The position numbers and the translations under genes are program-made. The notes beneath the pieces were generated by a model that saw nothing but the letters and a program-made list of their open reading frames with translations, did no database searches and was not told the DNA's origin. Positions 1 to 53,000 of a stretch of DNA of 64,000 nt are shown here, in pieces. Numbering within the stretch: the stretch's first letter is position 1; every line of letters starts with the position of its first letter. Origin of the DNA: Dromaius novaehollandiae (lineage: Eukaryota; Chordata; Aves; Casuariiformes; Dromaiidae); the NCBI RefSeq assembly GCF_036370855.1, contig NC_088100.1, positions 106,932,387 through 106,996,386 on the forward strand, read 5' to 3'.

Positions 1-1162
1 AATAGTTTAGCTATATATTAAGTAGTGGGGGTAAAGTAGTACTTTGCAGATACACTCAGATAATGAAAAGGTAAACAGAAAATTAAATTTAGGACCATTC
101 TCCTGGTCACAATGAATAATTAATAGTGATGGTGGTGATGTAAGCAGAGTTTTGCTATGTTTGGGAAGGACGTTCTGGCCTCTTGGTTTATTTTGGTTTT
201 GTTACAGCTGTTTGCTCGCTGTCTCAATTCTGCTAGTGTTTGTGCACAGAAATAATCCCATTCAGCTCTGTGGAACTTTTTGCACACTTAAGTGCTTGTC
301 GAAGGGGGTCGGCATCAGTCTGTCATAAATGTATGCTATAGATGGAAGCGCTACTTTAAATTCCATTTTATATGAGAAAAGAATTACTTGTATAAGGAAG
401 GACGGGTGAGATTGGTACAGGCAGATGTTAGGTTGTGTGTTGGGTGAAACAGTGAAACCTACTGCTGCACTCTCAATCTGTTGCTTGTGACTTAAGGTGA
501 AAGACTTTTGATATTTAAAATATACGAGATATTGCGGAGTTTGTTTTTTATAATAAATTATTATTTTAAATAAGAATGCAAGTTGCTCATTACTTGCATG
601 AGAACTTTTATGGCTTACAAAAAGATGCAAGCAGGTTTGGGAACAAAGCTCACTTGAAATGTTATTCTCTCAAAATATTACTTGAGATGAAAAGTTGTTT
701 AAAAAAAAAATCTTGAGTGTAACCTTGTTTCCAAATACACTCTTAATTTGTGATTTCCAATTAAGCATGTAGAGCTGTTCTTACAAATTTTTTTTGTATC
801 GTGTATTTTTAAAAGATTAAGATTTGCGTATGATTAGACAAGCATATTTGCAGCATAGTGATGTAGTGTGTAGTTTGGCATAGTTTCATTTTAAAAATAT
901 CTTTAATGGTTATTGATTAGTGTCTAGATGTCTAGCTTTGCTTTTGGAATAGGCATAATCTTTTTGCAGACTTCTGTCTTGTTATGTGCATTAAACTCTC
1001 CTCAAAGGCAGCATGTTCTCCATAGGCCACAATCCAAAGTTATTGATTATGCTTGTAAAAATAAATAAAATAAAAATCTCCTTTTTATGCTTTTAGACTA
1101 GTTTGCTGCAATTGTCTAAAATCCAAGTAGATAAATTCCCAAATTTTTTATTTGCCTTATAG
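1..1162 (+). other. MARK1: MARK1 intron 1, 3' part
   Basis: AT-rich noncoding sequence ending in an acceptor AG at 1161-1162, immediately before the exon that begins His-Thr-Ser-Val-Asp-Gly. Exon 1, which in MARK1 encodes about 17 N-terminal residues, is not in the window and must lie upstream. No repeat or other gene was recognised here. Confidence 0.8.
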
Positions 1163-41380
<40,218 letters not shown>

Positions 41381-43160
41381 AGAGAAACTACATTTTTTGG
41401 CATCAGGGAAGATTCATACGTGATCTATACTTTGAATGTACTGGTTACGCCTAATGTGATTGGCCTGTGAAACTCCCCATGTAGAAATTGCCCTTACTGC
41501 AATAAGGTTATACATAGTTATTCAGAATTGTAAAGTTAAATCCAGTATAACCTATATTAAATAACTGTAGCTAAAGAAGTTATGTTCACATGTACAGGTA
41601 AGTATATAGAGCATTCTGTTCATTTTATGTTCATAGAGTTGTATAATAAAAAGATGACTGCTTAAATACAGATCTTGTATAGTTGTCTAGATTTCTGCAC
41701 AGAAATGTATGTTTGATGCTTTGAGTTGGAAAAGTTCTTCCCCATCACTTACATTTTTGGTGGTTTTTATAAGTCTTACCTCTATCATGCATTTTTTTAA
41801 AAACTGTGTCCTGAGTCAAATACACAAAAATAGTTTTCACAACTGTAGCATGACCATTTTTAATTATTTAAAAGTTGTTCATGATTTGAACCAAAAGTCG
41901 ATGAATAAATCGGCTTTTGTTCTACACAAGATTGTTCCTGCTTATCTTTGGCTCTTAACCTTATTATTGGACAGTGTTTAGTTGAAAAATACAAACATGT
42001 TTACAGTGTTGGCACTTACAGTTTAGAAACTTTTGTTTTGCCTTGGGCCGGCTCAGAGCTGTGGGAGAACAGAAACCAGGCATTAGTAATGTTTTGTCTG
42101 CAAATTATAGTGCTTACTCCCTGGCCCATTAACAGATGTAGCACCAAAATGGATAACCGTAAATTATTTCATTTGAATATCATGGTGTAAAATATCACTT
42201 GTTTGCTGCCGTCAGAATACTATAAATTCCATTTTATGGAAATATATTAATATTGGGACTGTTTAATAGCACAAGATAATCTGAAGTGTTGACCAATTGT
42301 ATAAATTAATAATAACACCTCAGGAATTAGCTTGGCTTTTGGAATACATGCCCCCAAAGAGTACATGCAATTCCACATAATATTTTACAGCTAAACATAC
42401 ATTGTTTATAATGCTGAATTGTTGATTTATGCTTTCGTGGTTGTACAGTTTGTTCCCATGTAACCTGTTTGTGTTTAATATTTTATCAGATTTCTTGTAT
42501 TTATTCCACATCATTATGCCTGTAATGTGCAGCTTTGTAATTAGGCATTTGCCTACAGAAAAGAAGAAAAAAAAAACACTTTTTTTCCCCTTCATAATTA
42601 ATGATTATAAACTATGTAAAACCACTAGTACTGGTACATTTTAATACTTGTTATTTTGTACTGAATTAACCATAGAGGTTGGTTGTGCAATGTTATTTAA
42701 TGTCGTAATTACTGTAATATCAACATATGGGCCCCATCTGCACACTCGTGAAGAATAGGAATTTCGTTAAGAAATTGTCACTTTAAAAAATAAAAATATA
42801 AAAAAAAGCTATGGTAAACTCTGTAACCCTAAGTTAGAAGGCTGTAAGTGTAGTTTATGTGCCATTCAATAATGGCTTCTTGGCAGAGATGGACTTTACA
42901 TGCTGTACTGTGATGTAGCTTTCTTCTGTAACAGTTCTGTTCTGACATGGACGTGTATTGTTGCCTTAGGAAAAGGATGGTGTTTGGAAAGAAAGAACTG
43001 TAGCCCCTCTTTTTTTTTTTTCTTTCTTTTTTTTTTTTTAACTTGATGTTCATTGAAACAAAATCTGATGCAAGTCATCTTGATTCACTGGTGCACTCTA
43101 TTAAAACTTACTTGAACAGTTCTCATACTAAAATACTTGTTGTTTGCCCTTTATAAATGT
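41381..43160 (+). other. MARK1: MARK1 3'UTR (end estimated)
   Basis: Long AU-rich sequence after the stop. Candidate poly(A) signals AATAAA lie at 41645-41650, 41904-41909 and 42789-42794, with ATTAAA near 43102. I cannot tell which is used, and tandem polyadenylation is plausible. The 3' limit given is an estimate. Confidence 0.6.
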
Positions 43161-43580
43161 GCAATAATTATTGCAAGTAGAGGAGTAGCCTAGAGGTCTC
43201 TAATTGCAGGTATGTATTAATAATGTCTGGGGTTTTTGTTTAGTTGTTTTTTGGGTGGGGGGGGGGTTTAGTGTAAAGACTTCATATTCTACACTGTGCA
43301 AATTCAGGACTTTCATTGCATCAGTTCTAGGTCCTACACTGTCTAGAAAATACCAGTGGCTTTAGCACTTCATGGAACTGAATGTCCAGAAACTATTCCA
43401 GAAATTCACCAAAAATAAGTCTCAGGAAGGATTTGTGTATCTGCTCAATTAATCCATGGATGTTCATTTATCCTTGAAAATACACCACTAGAATGTAACT
43501 ATGATGTTAATCTAAGATCATGTATGAATTTGGTAATGAAGCAAAATGCTTTGCCTTTTTGGAAGGTTCCGTGTTAAAAA

Positions 43581-43585
<5 letters not shown>

Positions 43586-43639
<54 letters not shown>
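43586..43639. repeat. (AT)27 microsatellite
   Basis: Uninterrupted TA/AT dinucleotide tract of about 54 bases downstream of the MARK1 3'UTR. It is likely length-polymorphic and cruciform-prone. Confidence 0.95.
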
Positions 43640-43652
<13 letters not shown>

Positions 43653-44532
43653 TGCTGTGAGACAGTAGATTAAATACTTGTGATAGTTTCCTGCTTTATA
43701 TGTTATGTTTTTACGTGGCTTACTCTGCCCTAGATTGTTACTGTTTCTGACCACTTTATGTAACTGGAGATGAGTCTGTATTAATGTTTCATAAAACATA
43801 GACATCATTTCAAGATGACAGAGGTTATGAGTTTTAGTTCAACTTTCCCATGAAACGTATATTAAATTGGCATTTGGGGATTTTGTATTTCTCTCTGAGA
43901 AGTGGATGGTTTGCCAGTAATACAATTTCCTAAACTACCAGCAGTGTGAAATTGCACTGATTCCCAAATCCTGTTGAACTGTTTCTTCCTTTTGCCTTAT
44001 TGGAAGATACTAGATAAGTTGTGGACCAACTAACACTCTCAACAAATGCACAAAATGCTTTGAGGGCACAGCCTGAGTGCATGAAGGGTAGCCCTGCTGT
44101 ACCTGAATGCATCATTCGCCTGTCAGAATTTCCTGTTACTGACAAGAATAAGATGGGAAGATCCAAGAATGAATTTTCAGAAGTGCCAATTTTATTGGCA
44201 AGCTGAATGTACTTAGTATGGAAATCAGTCAGACACTGCACATTGAATCCTCAGTGCCTGGTTTTGAGTCGCTCAACAGCTGCTTTACTATGTAGCTATT
44301 ACGTATAAGATACTCTTCGGAAGAGTGGGATAAGAACATTTGGATCTGAAATGCAGCTCGACTTTCATGTGGGAGGGGATCAGTGTGGCACATTATCAGC
44401 ATAGCTTTAACTTGAGAAATCCGAAAGACAGCTAAATGCCACATCAAGTTCTGCAGTTCCAGGAAGGGATAAAGATGTCTCAGATCTGAAGGTGTCTTAC
44501 ATCCTCAATTGTAATTACATGGCTGCATTTCT

Positions 44533-44535
<3 letters not shown>

Positions 44536-44563
<28 letters not shown>
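44536..44563. repeat. Poly(T) run, 28 bases
   Basis: Uninterrupted T tract. It could be the tail of a minus-strand retrocopy, but no parent sequence is recognisable to its right. Confidence 0.9.
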
Positions 44564-46712
44564 GAAAGCTAAAGAGCATGGTTCTACTGTTTTGGTTTGG
44601 GGCTCTTGCTTTTATGCTTTATTTATTTAAGGCATGTGGACATTTCCAAACCAGGCACCCCTTTTTTCATGCAGTCTTGCATAAAGCATTAAAAGGTATT
44701 CAGGACAACAAACAGACTAAATTTTCATTTCTGCTTCTGTGGATGAAAAATATGCTCGAGAACAAAATGGCATCATTAACACCACTTAATTATGATGATG
44801 GTGAAATTCAGAGAGCTCTTAGGTATGGGAACTTCAATACATGGTGTAATACACTTAAAACAAACCTTGGACCTTTTAATCAGAGAGAACGTGTTATGTT
44901 TTCCTGGTCGCCACAGGCCAGTAAGTAGCAATCACAAGACATATGCTCTTAGTTTTTGATAGTTCAATTTAGGAAAATGAAACAAACTCATCCTGTGAAA
45001 AACCCTTGGGTGCTGAAAAGCCTGCCCCTCTCGAGAAAACAAATCGTCAATATGCTTGCATTTCTAGTGTGGGGAAAATGGATGTTCAGTAATGGATGTT
45101 AAATAAAAAAATCTACATGCAAACACTCTGCAAAGATCCAGAAAGTTACTTAATACTTTTTTTAAACAAAATCTTTCAAGGTAGCATGAGGTTAACAAGC
45201 TGAAAGATCCCATTTGACAGTTGCTTATTGATATTTTATTTCTTAATGTTGCTACCTCATCAGCATGAATCATCACTTCACTAACTAGCTTAGATGTTAG
45301 CACGTTAAAAACTACAGGAATGTAGCATGCAATTTTAATGAGATATGGTGCTGTTTCAAGCTTTCTACTAAGTGAATACTGTTGATGTAGATACTTAAGA
45401 CTGTATCTGTGGTGCTACTCTACATCGTCTTGTCCATTTAGGTCCCACCTCCCGGTACCAGCGTACACCTAGCTCCAGGCGCAGGGAGGTGGGGGAGACC
45501 GTCGGGTCTCTGGGAAGGGATGCTGCAGACACTAAAGCAGCCAAGCTGTAAGGGCCACAGCTGGTCTCTATCTGTTTAGGACTATTACTTGGACTCTGAA
45601 ATCCTTTCCTGGGTTTAGGTATCCACCTCAACTTTCTAGAGACTACAAACCAGCAGGACTCCCAGCAAAACTAGCAGGAGTAGCGGTGTCTTTCCTATAA
45701 AATAGGGGAAGGGATAGAGCCCTTTTCCCGCATTGACAGACCTCAGACATAGGCTCTTAGTTTGCTCCTTCCTACTTCTCCCCTATACAGCTGGTTGGAG
45801 CTGAGACTATGAGAAAACAAGGTCTTTGGAGCAGAGCTACACTGGGTGCAGGATTTACTTGCTGAATGTTATCTGCGCCTTGGAAATGCGGAGACGCAGG
45901 TTTGAGGCTTTGTTCCTCGTTTAGAAAAATCCTCATTAGAGGATTAGTCTGTTCCCTTTTCATTGCAGCTGCTTGTCAGAAATATTTGTATATGCATCAA
46001 ATTTCGATAAATATACCAACTGGCTTAATAAATGGTGTCAATCCTTGCTACACACCTGTGCTTTTCTTGGTCTTTAAAAGATCTCAGCTACAGGAACGCC
46101 GCTAGTGAAAGCATTTAACTGGCTACAAAGCACAACTGTTAGTTTGCAATAGGCTGAACTTTATAGTGCTGCTTTGTAGTACCGCTAAAGCAGCCGGCTT
46201 CGTTCCTCCCTTTGCACCTGGGCAGAAGCGACTGAGAAACTTTTGCCTTTAAATGCTGCCTTTGGTACTTCTCCCCCGGCGCTGGCAGCAGAGCGATGCA
46301 GACGCGGCTCGCCACGGCGGGGGAACCGCGGCGGCTGCGCCGTCCCCGAGCTGCGAGACTTGCGCGCTCCCCCAGAGCCGCTGCTGCCGGCGGGAGCACG
46401 TCGGAGCCGGGGCCGCAGCTGCGCCCTCGGCGCTCAGCGGGTCACAGAGCGGCAGCGGGGTGCGACCCCGGCGGGACGCTGCTCTGCCCTCCCCTCCTGC
46501 TCCTCCTCCTCGGGCCGCGGGGAGGGAGCCCGGCGCTGCTGGGCCGCTGCCCGGGCCGGTTTCCGCCGCCGGCTTCCCGGGGCCGCGCCCCGGGGAGGAC
46601 CCGGCCCGGCCCGGCGCGGAGCAGCGGGCGCCTCCGGCCGCACCTGGGGAGCGGCCGCGCCCGCGGAGGAAGTGGAGGAGGCGGCGGCGGCGGCGGCGGT
46701 GCCCGCAGCGCC

Positions 46713-46964
46713 ATGGCCGTGGGGGCGCGGCTGTGCGCCGCGGCGAGGCTGCGGGGCCCCCGCGGCGGGGCGGCCGAGGACCGGGTGCGCATCCTGCGCG
46801 GCGAGGAGGAGGAGGAGGAGGAGGAGGAGGGGGAGGAAGGCGAGCCGGCGGCGGCGGCGGCGCGGACGGTGCGCTTCGCCGTGCTGCCCGAGCGCTACGA
46901 GCCGCTGCGGCCGCCGCCGGCCGCCAAGCAGCGCTACCGGGCGCGGCTGAGGAAATACGGGAAG
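46713..46964 (+). CDS. C1orf115: C1orf115 exon 1 (coding part)
   Basis: 84 codons from ATG to the donor GTGAGC at 46965. It includes a (GAG)9 tract at 46803-46829 coding for polyglutamate and the conserved LPERYEPL motif. Confidence 0.93.
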
Positions 46965-49373
46965 GTGAGCGCGGCCCGGCGGCGCTTGGCCTCGGCGACA
47001 GCGCGCAACACGCGCGGCCGCGGCGCGGGGGGGCCGGGGCGCGATGCCGCTCGCTGCCCTGCGGATGGAGGGGCAGCAGCGTCGCCGCTGCGGGAGGGGA
47101 GCGGCGCTAAGCCGGTCCGTGTGGCCGGCGCTTCGCTCCCTGCGTCCCCCTGCGCCGCTGTAGCGCCGCTGTTCCTTAACACTTCGGGGTAGTGGGTCGG
47201 GAACTTTTTTTCCTCTTACACCTGTGAAAGAAACAGTGATGAGTTTTTCTAACATACTAACTTACGAGTTTGCTTTCTAGCTACCCCTGGTACTTCCTAG
47301 GTACTTTCCAGCTGGTATGAGAAAAATCAGTAGTATGTTCTTCCTTCTGTTACTATTATTTGGAGCAAAGTTGCTCTTTCACTTTCCTGTGTGGAAAACA
47401 GCAGAACTCGAAAGCTGGTGGTTTGGGTTTGCAGGTTATTTTTGGGAGGGCGAGTGCATTTAATTCTGAAAGAGCAATTAACAGGAACTGGATTACTCCT
47501 CTCTTGTTCACGTTACTTCAGGGAAAGCGATCTCGGATATATCTCGTATATTTGTTGAAAAAATACGGTTTCTTTGTTAGCAGGAGAAATCTGTCTAGTA
47601 TCTGGGATCTTTTCCTATCTGAGAGATTACGAATGTCCGTGTGAGACCCAACTTTCTATTGCATTTTTTTTAAAAAAACATAATTTTTTAAAAAGATATG
47701 ATTGCTATGTCTGACATCCAAAAAATGCAATTAGTTTAGGGAAGGTACTTACTTCTGAAATTCATAGACTTTATATATGACAGCACAGTAATGAGCTGTC
47801 TCACAAACGTTACTGTTTGACATAGAGGAGATGAATAGAGAACACTTATTTCATTCTCTCGTGCTGGATTTGATATTTAGAGTTTCCAACGTTGTGATTT
47901 CCAAGTCACAGTAAATATATATATTGTGAAGCATTCTCAAGTCTAGCTTACAGTGTAATGCACGTGTACACAGAGGAGTTTTATGAGCAATGTTGTGTCA
48001 CAGTAGTTAATAATTTTGCTGATGTGCTGTTGGTATGAAGCTGTTTATAACAACATTGAGAGCACATGCCAGTTCCTGGACACTGAATATTCCCTTTTGT
48101 ACTGGTCACACTATCTCCTCATTAGGAAGGTTTTCCAAATTAACTTTGGCAGTAAATGCCAAATCTCGACAGTGTTGGTGAGGTTCGGGTAGGTGCATTA
48201 TACACAGTGCAAGGCAGAGGAAAGCGCTTGTCAGTGCGGGGCGGTAGAACAGGGCAGCTCTGGGACAGGGAGGCCTCCCGACGGTCTCCGAACGCCGTTC
48301 CCAGGCTCCACCCGTGGGTTCACGCTGCCTTTTTATTTGGCGTCTTAATTCCCTTCAGATAAGTTTCCACGTGAGTAAAGATTGCAAAATTCAGCTCGTG
48401 CAGTGTCATCGTTTGAGCTAAAGTTATTTAATATGGCAGTGCAACTGTAATCCAGCTTCAGAAAACTCTAGGAATGAAATAAGTATGGGCTGGATTTCAC
48501 TGACTTCCTTATATTTAAAAATATATCTTCTGTTTCAGTGTGTGCCATATTACAATAGACAACCTTGATCTAGTCCCATGCAACCATAGAGTGATTTTGC
48601 CTAGCAGCTAACTCTAATTTTTCCCCAAACTGAGCCAAGATGTATTACTTCCCCAGTCGAAAGCAATCATTTAGCAAAGGCTAGCAAGAATGAAATTTGA
48701 ATTAGATTTAGGTTTTTATTTTAAATAATATGTAGCAAGTTATCTCTAGTGTGGTACACAAATGAATTCTTAAATAAGTGCAGACATGAAAGCAGGTCAA
48801 AATATTCTCATTTTGACAAAACGGAAGGAAATTTTCATGAAAATATTCTTTGTGATTTATTGCCTTCTTGTTCAACTCCAGTTTTAACGGCTTCCATATT
48901 TTTAAGTGTTGCTAACATACTTAGAACATGTGTTTGTGGGAAATATATACCGGAACAAACTGAGGTGTGAATTTTAACTAGTTTTTTTCCTGAATAAAAC
49001 CCACAAAAAAGCCAAACTTCCAGTGGAAGCTGCATCCATTTGGTTTAAATATATGCTGTAGGTGTGTATTTACATATACATAAAAAGAAATGGTAAAAAT
49101 TTTTGTTCATGTGCACGAGCCCTAATTAGATGTGGGAGAAGACCGTTTTCTGGGGTGGTAACCTGGTGAGCTAGAGAAGGGGCTGTCAGAGCTGTTTCCT
49201 GTGAAGGTATTTTCTATTATCTCTCTTTTTTTCTTCCCCACCTCCCTCACCAGAACGTGGGCAAAGCTCTGCAGAAAGGATGTCGCTACCTGGTGATCGG
49301 CCTGCAAGGGTTAGCGACGGCCTATTCCTCCCCCTTTGGAGTGGCGGCTCAGGTGGCGTCGCTGGTCCGCTAG
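46713..49373 (+). CDS. C1orf115: C1orf115 / RDD1 (required for drug-induced death 1)
   Basis: Two coding exons, 46713-46964 and 49254-49373, join in phase 0 to encode 123 residues (human about 142). The C-terminal half matches human C1orf115 closely: [12 protein letters not shown], then Arg/Lys-rich [11 protein letters not shown], then [20 protein letters not shown] and [10 protein letters not shown]. Residues about 94-121 form one hydrophobic, probably membrane-associated segment at the very C-terminus. The N-terminal third is low-complexity, with nine glutamates at 31-39 and an Ala run at 46-50. In human cells the protein is reported to influence the drug exporter ABCB1. Its place directly after MARK1 and before MTARC matches human 1q41. 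The start is the ATG at 46713 in context CGCCATGG, shared with the human-like MxVGARL start. Confidence 0.93.
46803..46829 (+). repeat. C1orf115: (GAG)9 coding triplet repeat
   Basis: Pure GAG repeat encoding Glu31-Glu39 of C1orf115. Human has a mixed acidic region here, so length variation is probably tolerated. Confidence 0.9.
46965..49253 (+). other. C1orf115: C1orf115 intron
   Basis: 2.3-kb intron from GTGAGC to CCTCACCAG. The first 200 bp are still CpG-rich and the rest is AT-rich. No other feature recognised. Confidence 0.85.
49254..49373 (+). CDS. C1orf115: C1orf115 exon 2
   Basis: 40 codons including the TAG stop at 49371-49373. It encodes the conserved hydrophobic C-terminus ending VASLVR (human VVSFVR). 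The acceptor follows a long pyrimidine tract. Confidence 0.94.
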   Translation, partial: NVGKALQKGCRYLVIGLQGLATAYSSPFGVAAQVASLVR

Positions 49374-50080
49374 CGCAGCTCTGCTCGTCCTGCAGCGGAG
49401 GAAATCGGCCTGCGCGGAGCACCGCAGTGATTTGTGCTTTCTTCGAATTAAATCATCTGCCGAGACCCACATCTGAGGAACCAAAGGCAGCCTCCCGCCC
49501 CCCGCCAGCAGCCGGCTCCCCTGGACTGACTGCTCCTCCCTGCAGAAAGCTCTGGCACTTTACAACCATTAAAATCAGATCGGGTCAAAGAACATGCAAG
49601 GATGAGGAAATAATCTTAGACTAATTGAGCTGAAGTTTGTTATTAGACATGAATTGGGTTTCTAAAGCCTTGGGCTACGTGTGAAAGGGAGCCAAGGACA
49701 GATGGGAAAGCAAGTAGACGAGGGAGAGAGAAACAAATGGAAATAGAGGAGGGACATTTGGGGAGGTGGAGGGTGTTTGGATCTGGGGAGAAAGCAGTAG
49801 TCAAAGCAGCGAAGGAAACAAATAATGAGAGATCAGAAAAGATGGCTTCTGTCTGTTAGTGTGGGGTTTTTTTGTTGTGGTTTTCCCTGAGGTGGCTAAA
49901 ATGATCAGTATGCTTAAAAATGTATTTGGATATAAATGGACTGTGGTCTGAAACAGAGGGGGCTTTGCTGCCTCACTGTCGTTCATCTCAAACACTGAAA
50001 ATCGTGAGTCCTTAAAATCTTAAGACTGTTGCAAAAATCATAAAATCTTTAAGAAAATAAAAATGTTTTTGTCTTCCAGT
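49374..50080 (+). other. C1orf115: C1orf115 3'UTR (end estimated)
   Basis: Candidate poly(A) signals are ATTAAA at 49568-49573 and AATAAA at 50056-50061. Either would give a short 3'UTR. The choice cannot be made from sequence. Confidence 0.5.
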
Positions 50081-53000
50081 TTGTCTTCCAGGCATTAAGA
50101 GTTCACTGTAATCAATATTTTCAAGCTTTCTTCTGCTGCTGTGAAATCTTATGTCTATTTTTTTACTGAGAACTGAGTTTATATCCAATTTACTGGATTC
50201 TAGAAGCTGGGGCTTTAAGAACACCAAATACTCTCGTGTTTGCTGGGGGTGGGGGGGAGCAGATTACCAGCTGCACCTGAAAAACTACATATATTGTTCA
50301 TGCAGTGCAATTTGTATAGTAATGGGGACAAATAACCTGCCAGCTCCATCTTCATTTCCTTATGTGAAAGCTGTAGCTAGAGAACGTCAACGTGAGATGG
50401 CTCAGCTAAGTAATGTGGATGGAGCAGTTTCAGCGTCACACCTCAAGGAATGTAATTATGTCTTTTATTGATGACATGGGAGCAAGCATTTTTATGGGCC
50501 TTTGAAATTCTGTGTTTTGATCTTCTGTCATTCTTTTAAGTAAATGATTTCCCTGCTAGCACTTCTCTGTTTTATAGATTTTTCTATTCTTCATAATATT
50601 TTTGTAATCACGGAGTTTAGTTTCATTTTGGAAAAAAAAATGCTGTTCATGTGCTTTCTTTGTCTTTTCTTGAATGAGGGAGAATTGCCCGTCTGAGCAA
50701 ACCAGACTGTATTTCTCTTAAATGTAGGAAGAGAAATAGAGGCATTTTTATATTCTCTTCTAACTGGACTGAAAATAAAAGCAATACAATCCATGTGTTG
50801 TGACTCTCTACACAGGCAAATGAGCGCACAAACAAGGAGGAATTTCTCAGCCGTGGCCCAAGCGCGGGGGGGGGGAAGTCGCAGTGTAAACTTCCCTGTG
50901 TTGTTCTGTCCGTGGCCTCGGCCCTCTGCTAGAAAGATGGGATACAGCAAAGACTATCTGGAAAAGCTCAGGAAAATCAAGGTATAGAGATTAGACTAGA
51001 GAGGATTAAGGTAGAGAGATCTAAAGCTGCTCGAGGTTGAGTATAGGTATATCCCCAAAGGGATTTAGGGCATTGATTTCATGCCTTTAGTTGTTTCTCC
51101 TTAACTTGCCTGAGCTTCCCAGTCTCAAAAGCCCTTGGGGGTTGCAGACAGTACTTCTGCCCCTCTGACCGGCCCTACCGGCATGCCGGAGGCCATCCGT
51201 ATCTGCTGTGTCCTCTGCAATGAGGCCAGACTGTCCTACAACACGTGTCACACCAGTCCCTGCATATTTTGGGATCAACCTGAAATTTTATTACGTTGCT
51301 ATATTTTACTTTCTGAAGTATTAACACTTTTCTGAATGACTAAAGCAATGCAGGGGGGATGTATGTCTGTTTTTTTGTTAAATCTGTGTCTACCTTTCCA
51401 TGTGTCCCCTGAACAGGAAGGCTGTTCCCTCTCACAGTGACGCACAGGGTGCAACCCCTTCAGCACGTGGACTTTCCACAAAGGTAAACATGAACTTTAG
51501 CTTGTAAACTGTTCAGCACAATGGTGACTACTGACTTTTGTCTGCTGACCTATGGTCTCTGCTCCCCTGGTGCAACTTTAAGGGAATAACCTTGTTACCA
51601 TCAATACAGGACAAGAAAGATCTATAAATGGAGTTTTTTAGCAGTGAGCTTGAGAAAAGAAAAGCTTGATACCTATTGGCAAGACAGACTTGTGCTTAAA
51701 GTGCTTCTAAAATAGACTAAAAACAAAGAAAGGGGAGGGAAAGAGAAAGAAAGCAAGCAGGTAATCTATGCTGTTGCTATAAAACAGGAGGTTTTATGCA
51801 TGCTGATTCATGCAGGACTATTCTCCTTTCTCAAAATGAGCTGATCTGTTTCTTGCTGAGGCTGCCAGTTACTGCTGCTTATCAGTACTTCTTCATAGCA
51901 GTAATTCTTCACTCCTCAGCTCGTGATTTGCGAAGCCAAGCCTTGGTCAGAGGGTTTGCTATTCTCTTCACGAGCCCAGTTCAAACAGCAAGAAAAAAAA
52001 ATAGGATACAGGGACGTAAGGTTCATTTTTCAGCGGGTTGGAGGGCAGAGGGCTGCAGCTGCTGTTGGCTGCAATAGCATCCCTGGTACACGACGTCCGA
52101 CGTAGGCACCATCTGAAAAGGCAGGACAGGGCAGGTTCTGCGGTGCCATCGCTAAAGCTGCCACAAGCGCCAGGCACGAGTGACGCCGAGGGGGCCGGGC
52201 TCGCGGGGGCAGCCACCTCACGAGGGCAGCTGGGGATGAGCCCTCGGCTTTTGCACGAGCTTCACGTGCTGCTCGTGAGGCTGGCTTTGAGGGAGCCACC
52301 CAAGCAGGGAGAGCTTTCAACTAACGGGCAAAGGCAGGCTGTTTCATTAAAGTGAGCTTGACTGCAGCCTGGTCTCCGGGTTCCTTTTAACCGCTCAAAA
52401 CAGACAGCTGATCCTCTCATACACAAAGGTTGGAAGCTGTGTATATTACAGTACAGCAGAAACACAGGGAAGATTGGATTTTACATTTGAGCTGAATGAA
52501 ATGCACTTCTCCCTTCAGGCATTTGCTTTACACCCCTACCCATTGCTTCACCTGGCAAGCTTTTATTTTTTGGTGGGTGTGCTACTACACTATCTCATTA
52601 TCCCCTCTGTCTCTTCATATTTCCACCCCTCTTTCACCATGTTTTACAACAAATGACACCATAAAAAAATTCAAGAAGCTGAACACATGCAAGAGTGGTA
52701 GAAAGCAGTCAGCTCTTCCAGATACCTTTTAGAAGTGAGCTCCGCTCACCTGACTTAGCCTAACAAGTCATTTTAAATCAAATCCCTGGCTTCTCCCAGT
52801 TCACTGAGTCACTGAGCAGAAGAAAGCTTGTTTCTGCTGTTCTTGGCAGAACAATTTAATTGCTACTCTGGTTTACCGTAGACTCTGAGGAAATGGCAGA
52901 GAAGTCACAGCTATTGTCTTTTGTCCAGCAACATTAGGCGCAAGGAAGCGTTTTGCTGCACAGTTGCTTTTGAAGGGCGGTAGCTGAGGAAAGCCGTAAT

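Larger units (their letters stand above)
43161..46180. other. MARK1-C1orf115 intergenic region
   Basis: AT-rich noncoding DNA with an (AT)n microsatellite at 43586-43639 and a T run at 44536-44563. A + strand open frame at 44578-44928 (116 codons) resembles no family I know and is probably chance. GC content rises from about 46.1 kb into the C1orf115 CpG island. Confidence 0.7.
46180..47180 (+). promoter_or_regulatory. C1orf115: CpG-island promoter of C1orf115
   Basis: Abrupt shift from AT-rich to very GC- and CpG-rich sequence covering the 5'UTR, the first coding exon and the start of the intron. No TATA box is seen, so it is probably a dispersed-start CpG promoter. A (GCG)6 triplet tract lies at 46681-46699 just upstream of the start codon. 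Confidence 0.8.

Noticed and set aside
44578-44928. 116-codon + strand frame after a T run
   Set aside because: No known family, composition like noncoding AT-rich DNA, no promoter or splice evidence.
46243-47255. Several very long open frames on both strands over the C1orf115 CpG island
   Set aside because: GC-rich sequence lacks stop codons by composition. Only the 46713-46964 frame matches a real protein and ends at a donor.
50793-50987. Small frame ending GYSKDYLEKLRKIK before a GTATAG
   Set aside because: No matching protein and no partner exon found. One donor-like site is not enough.
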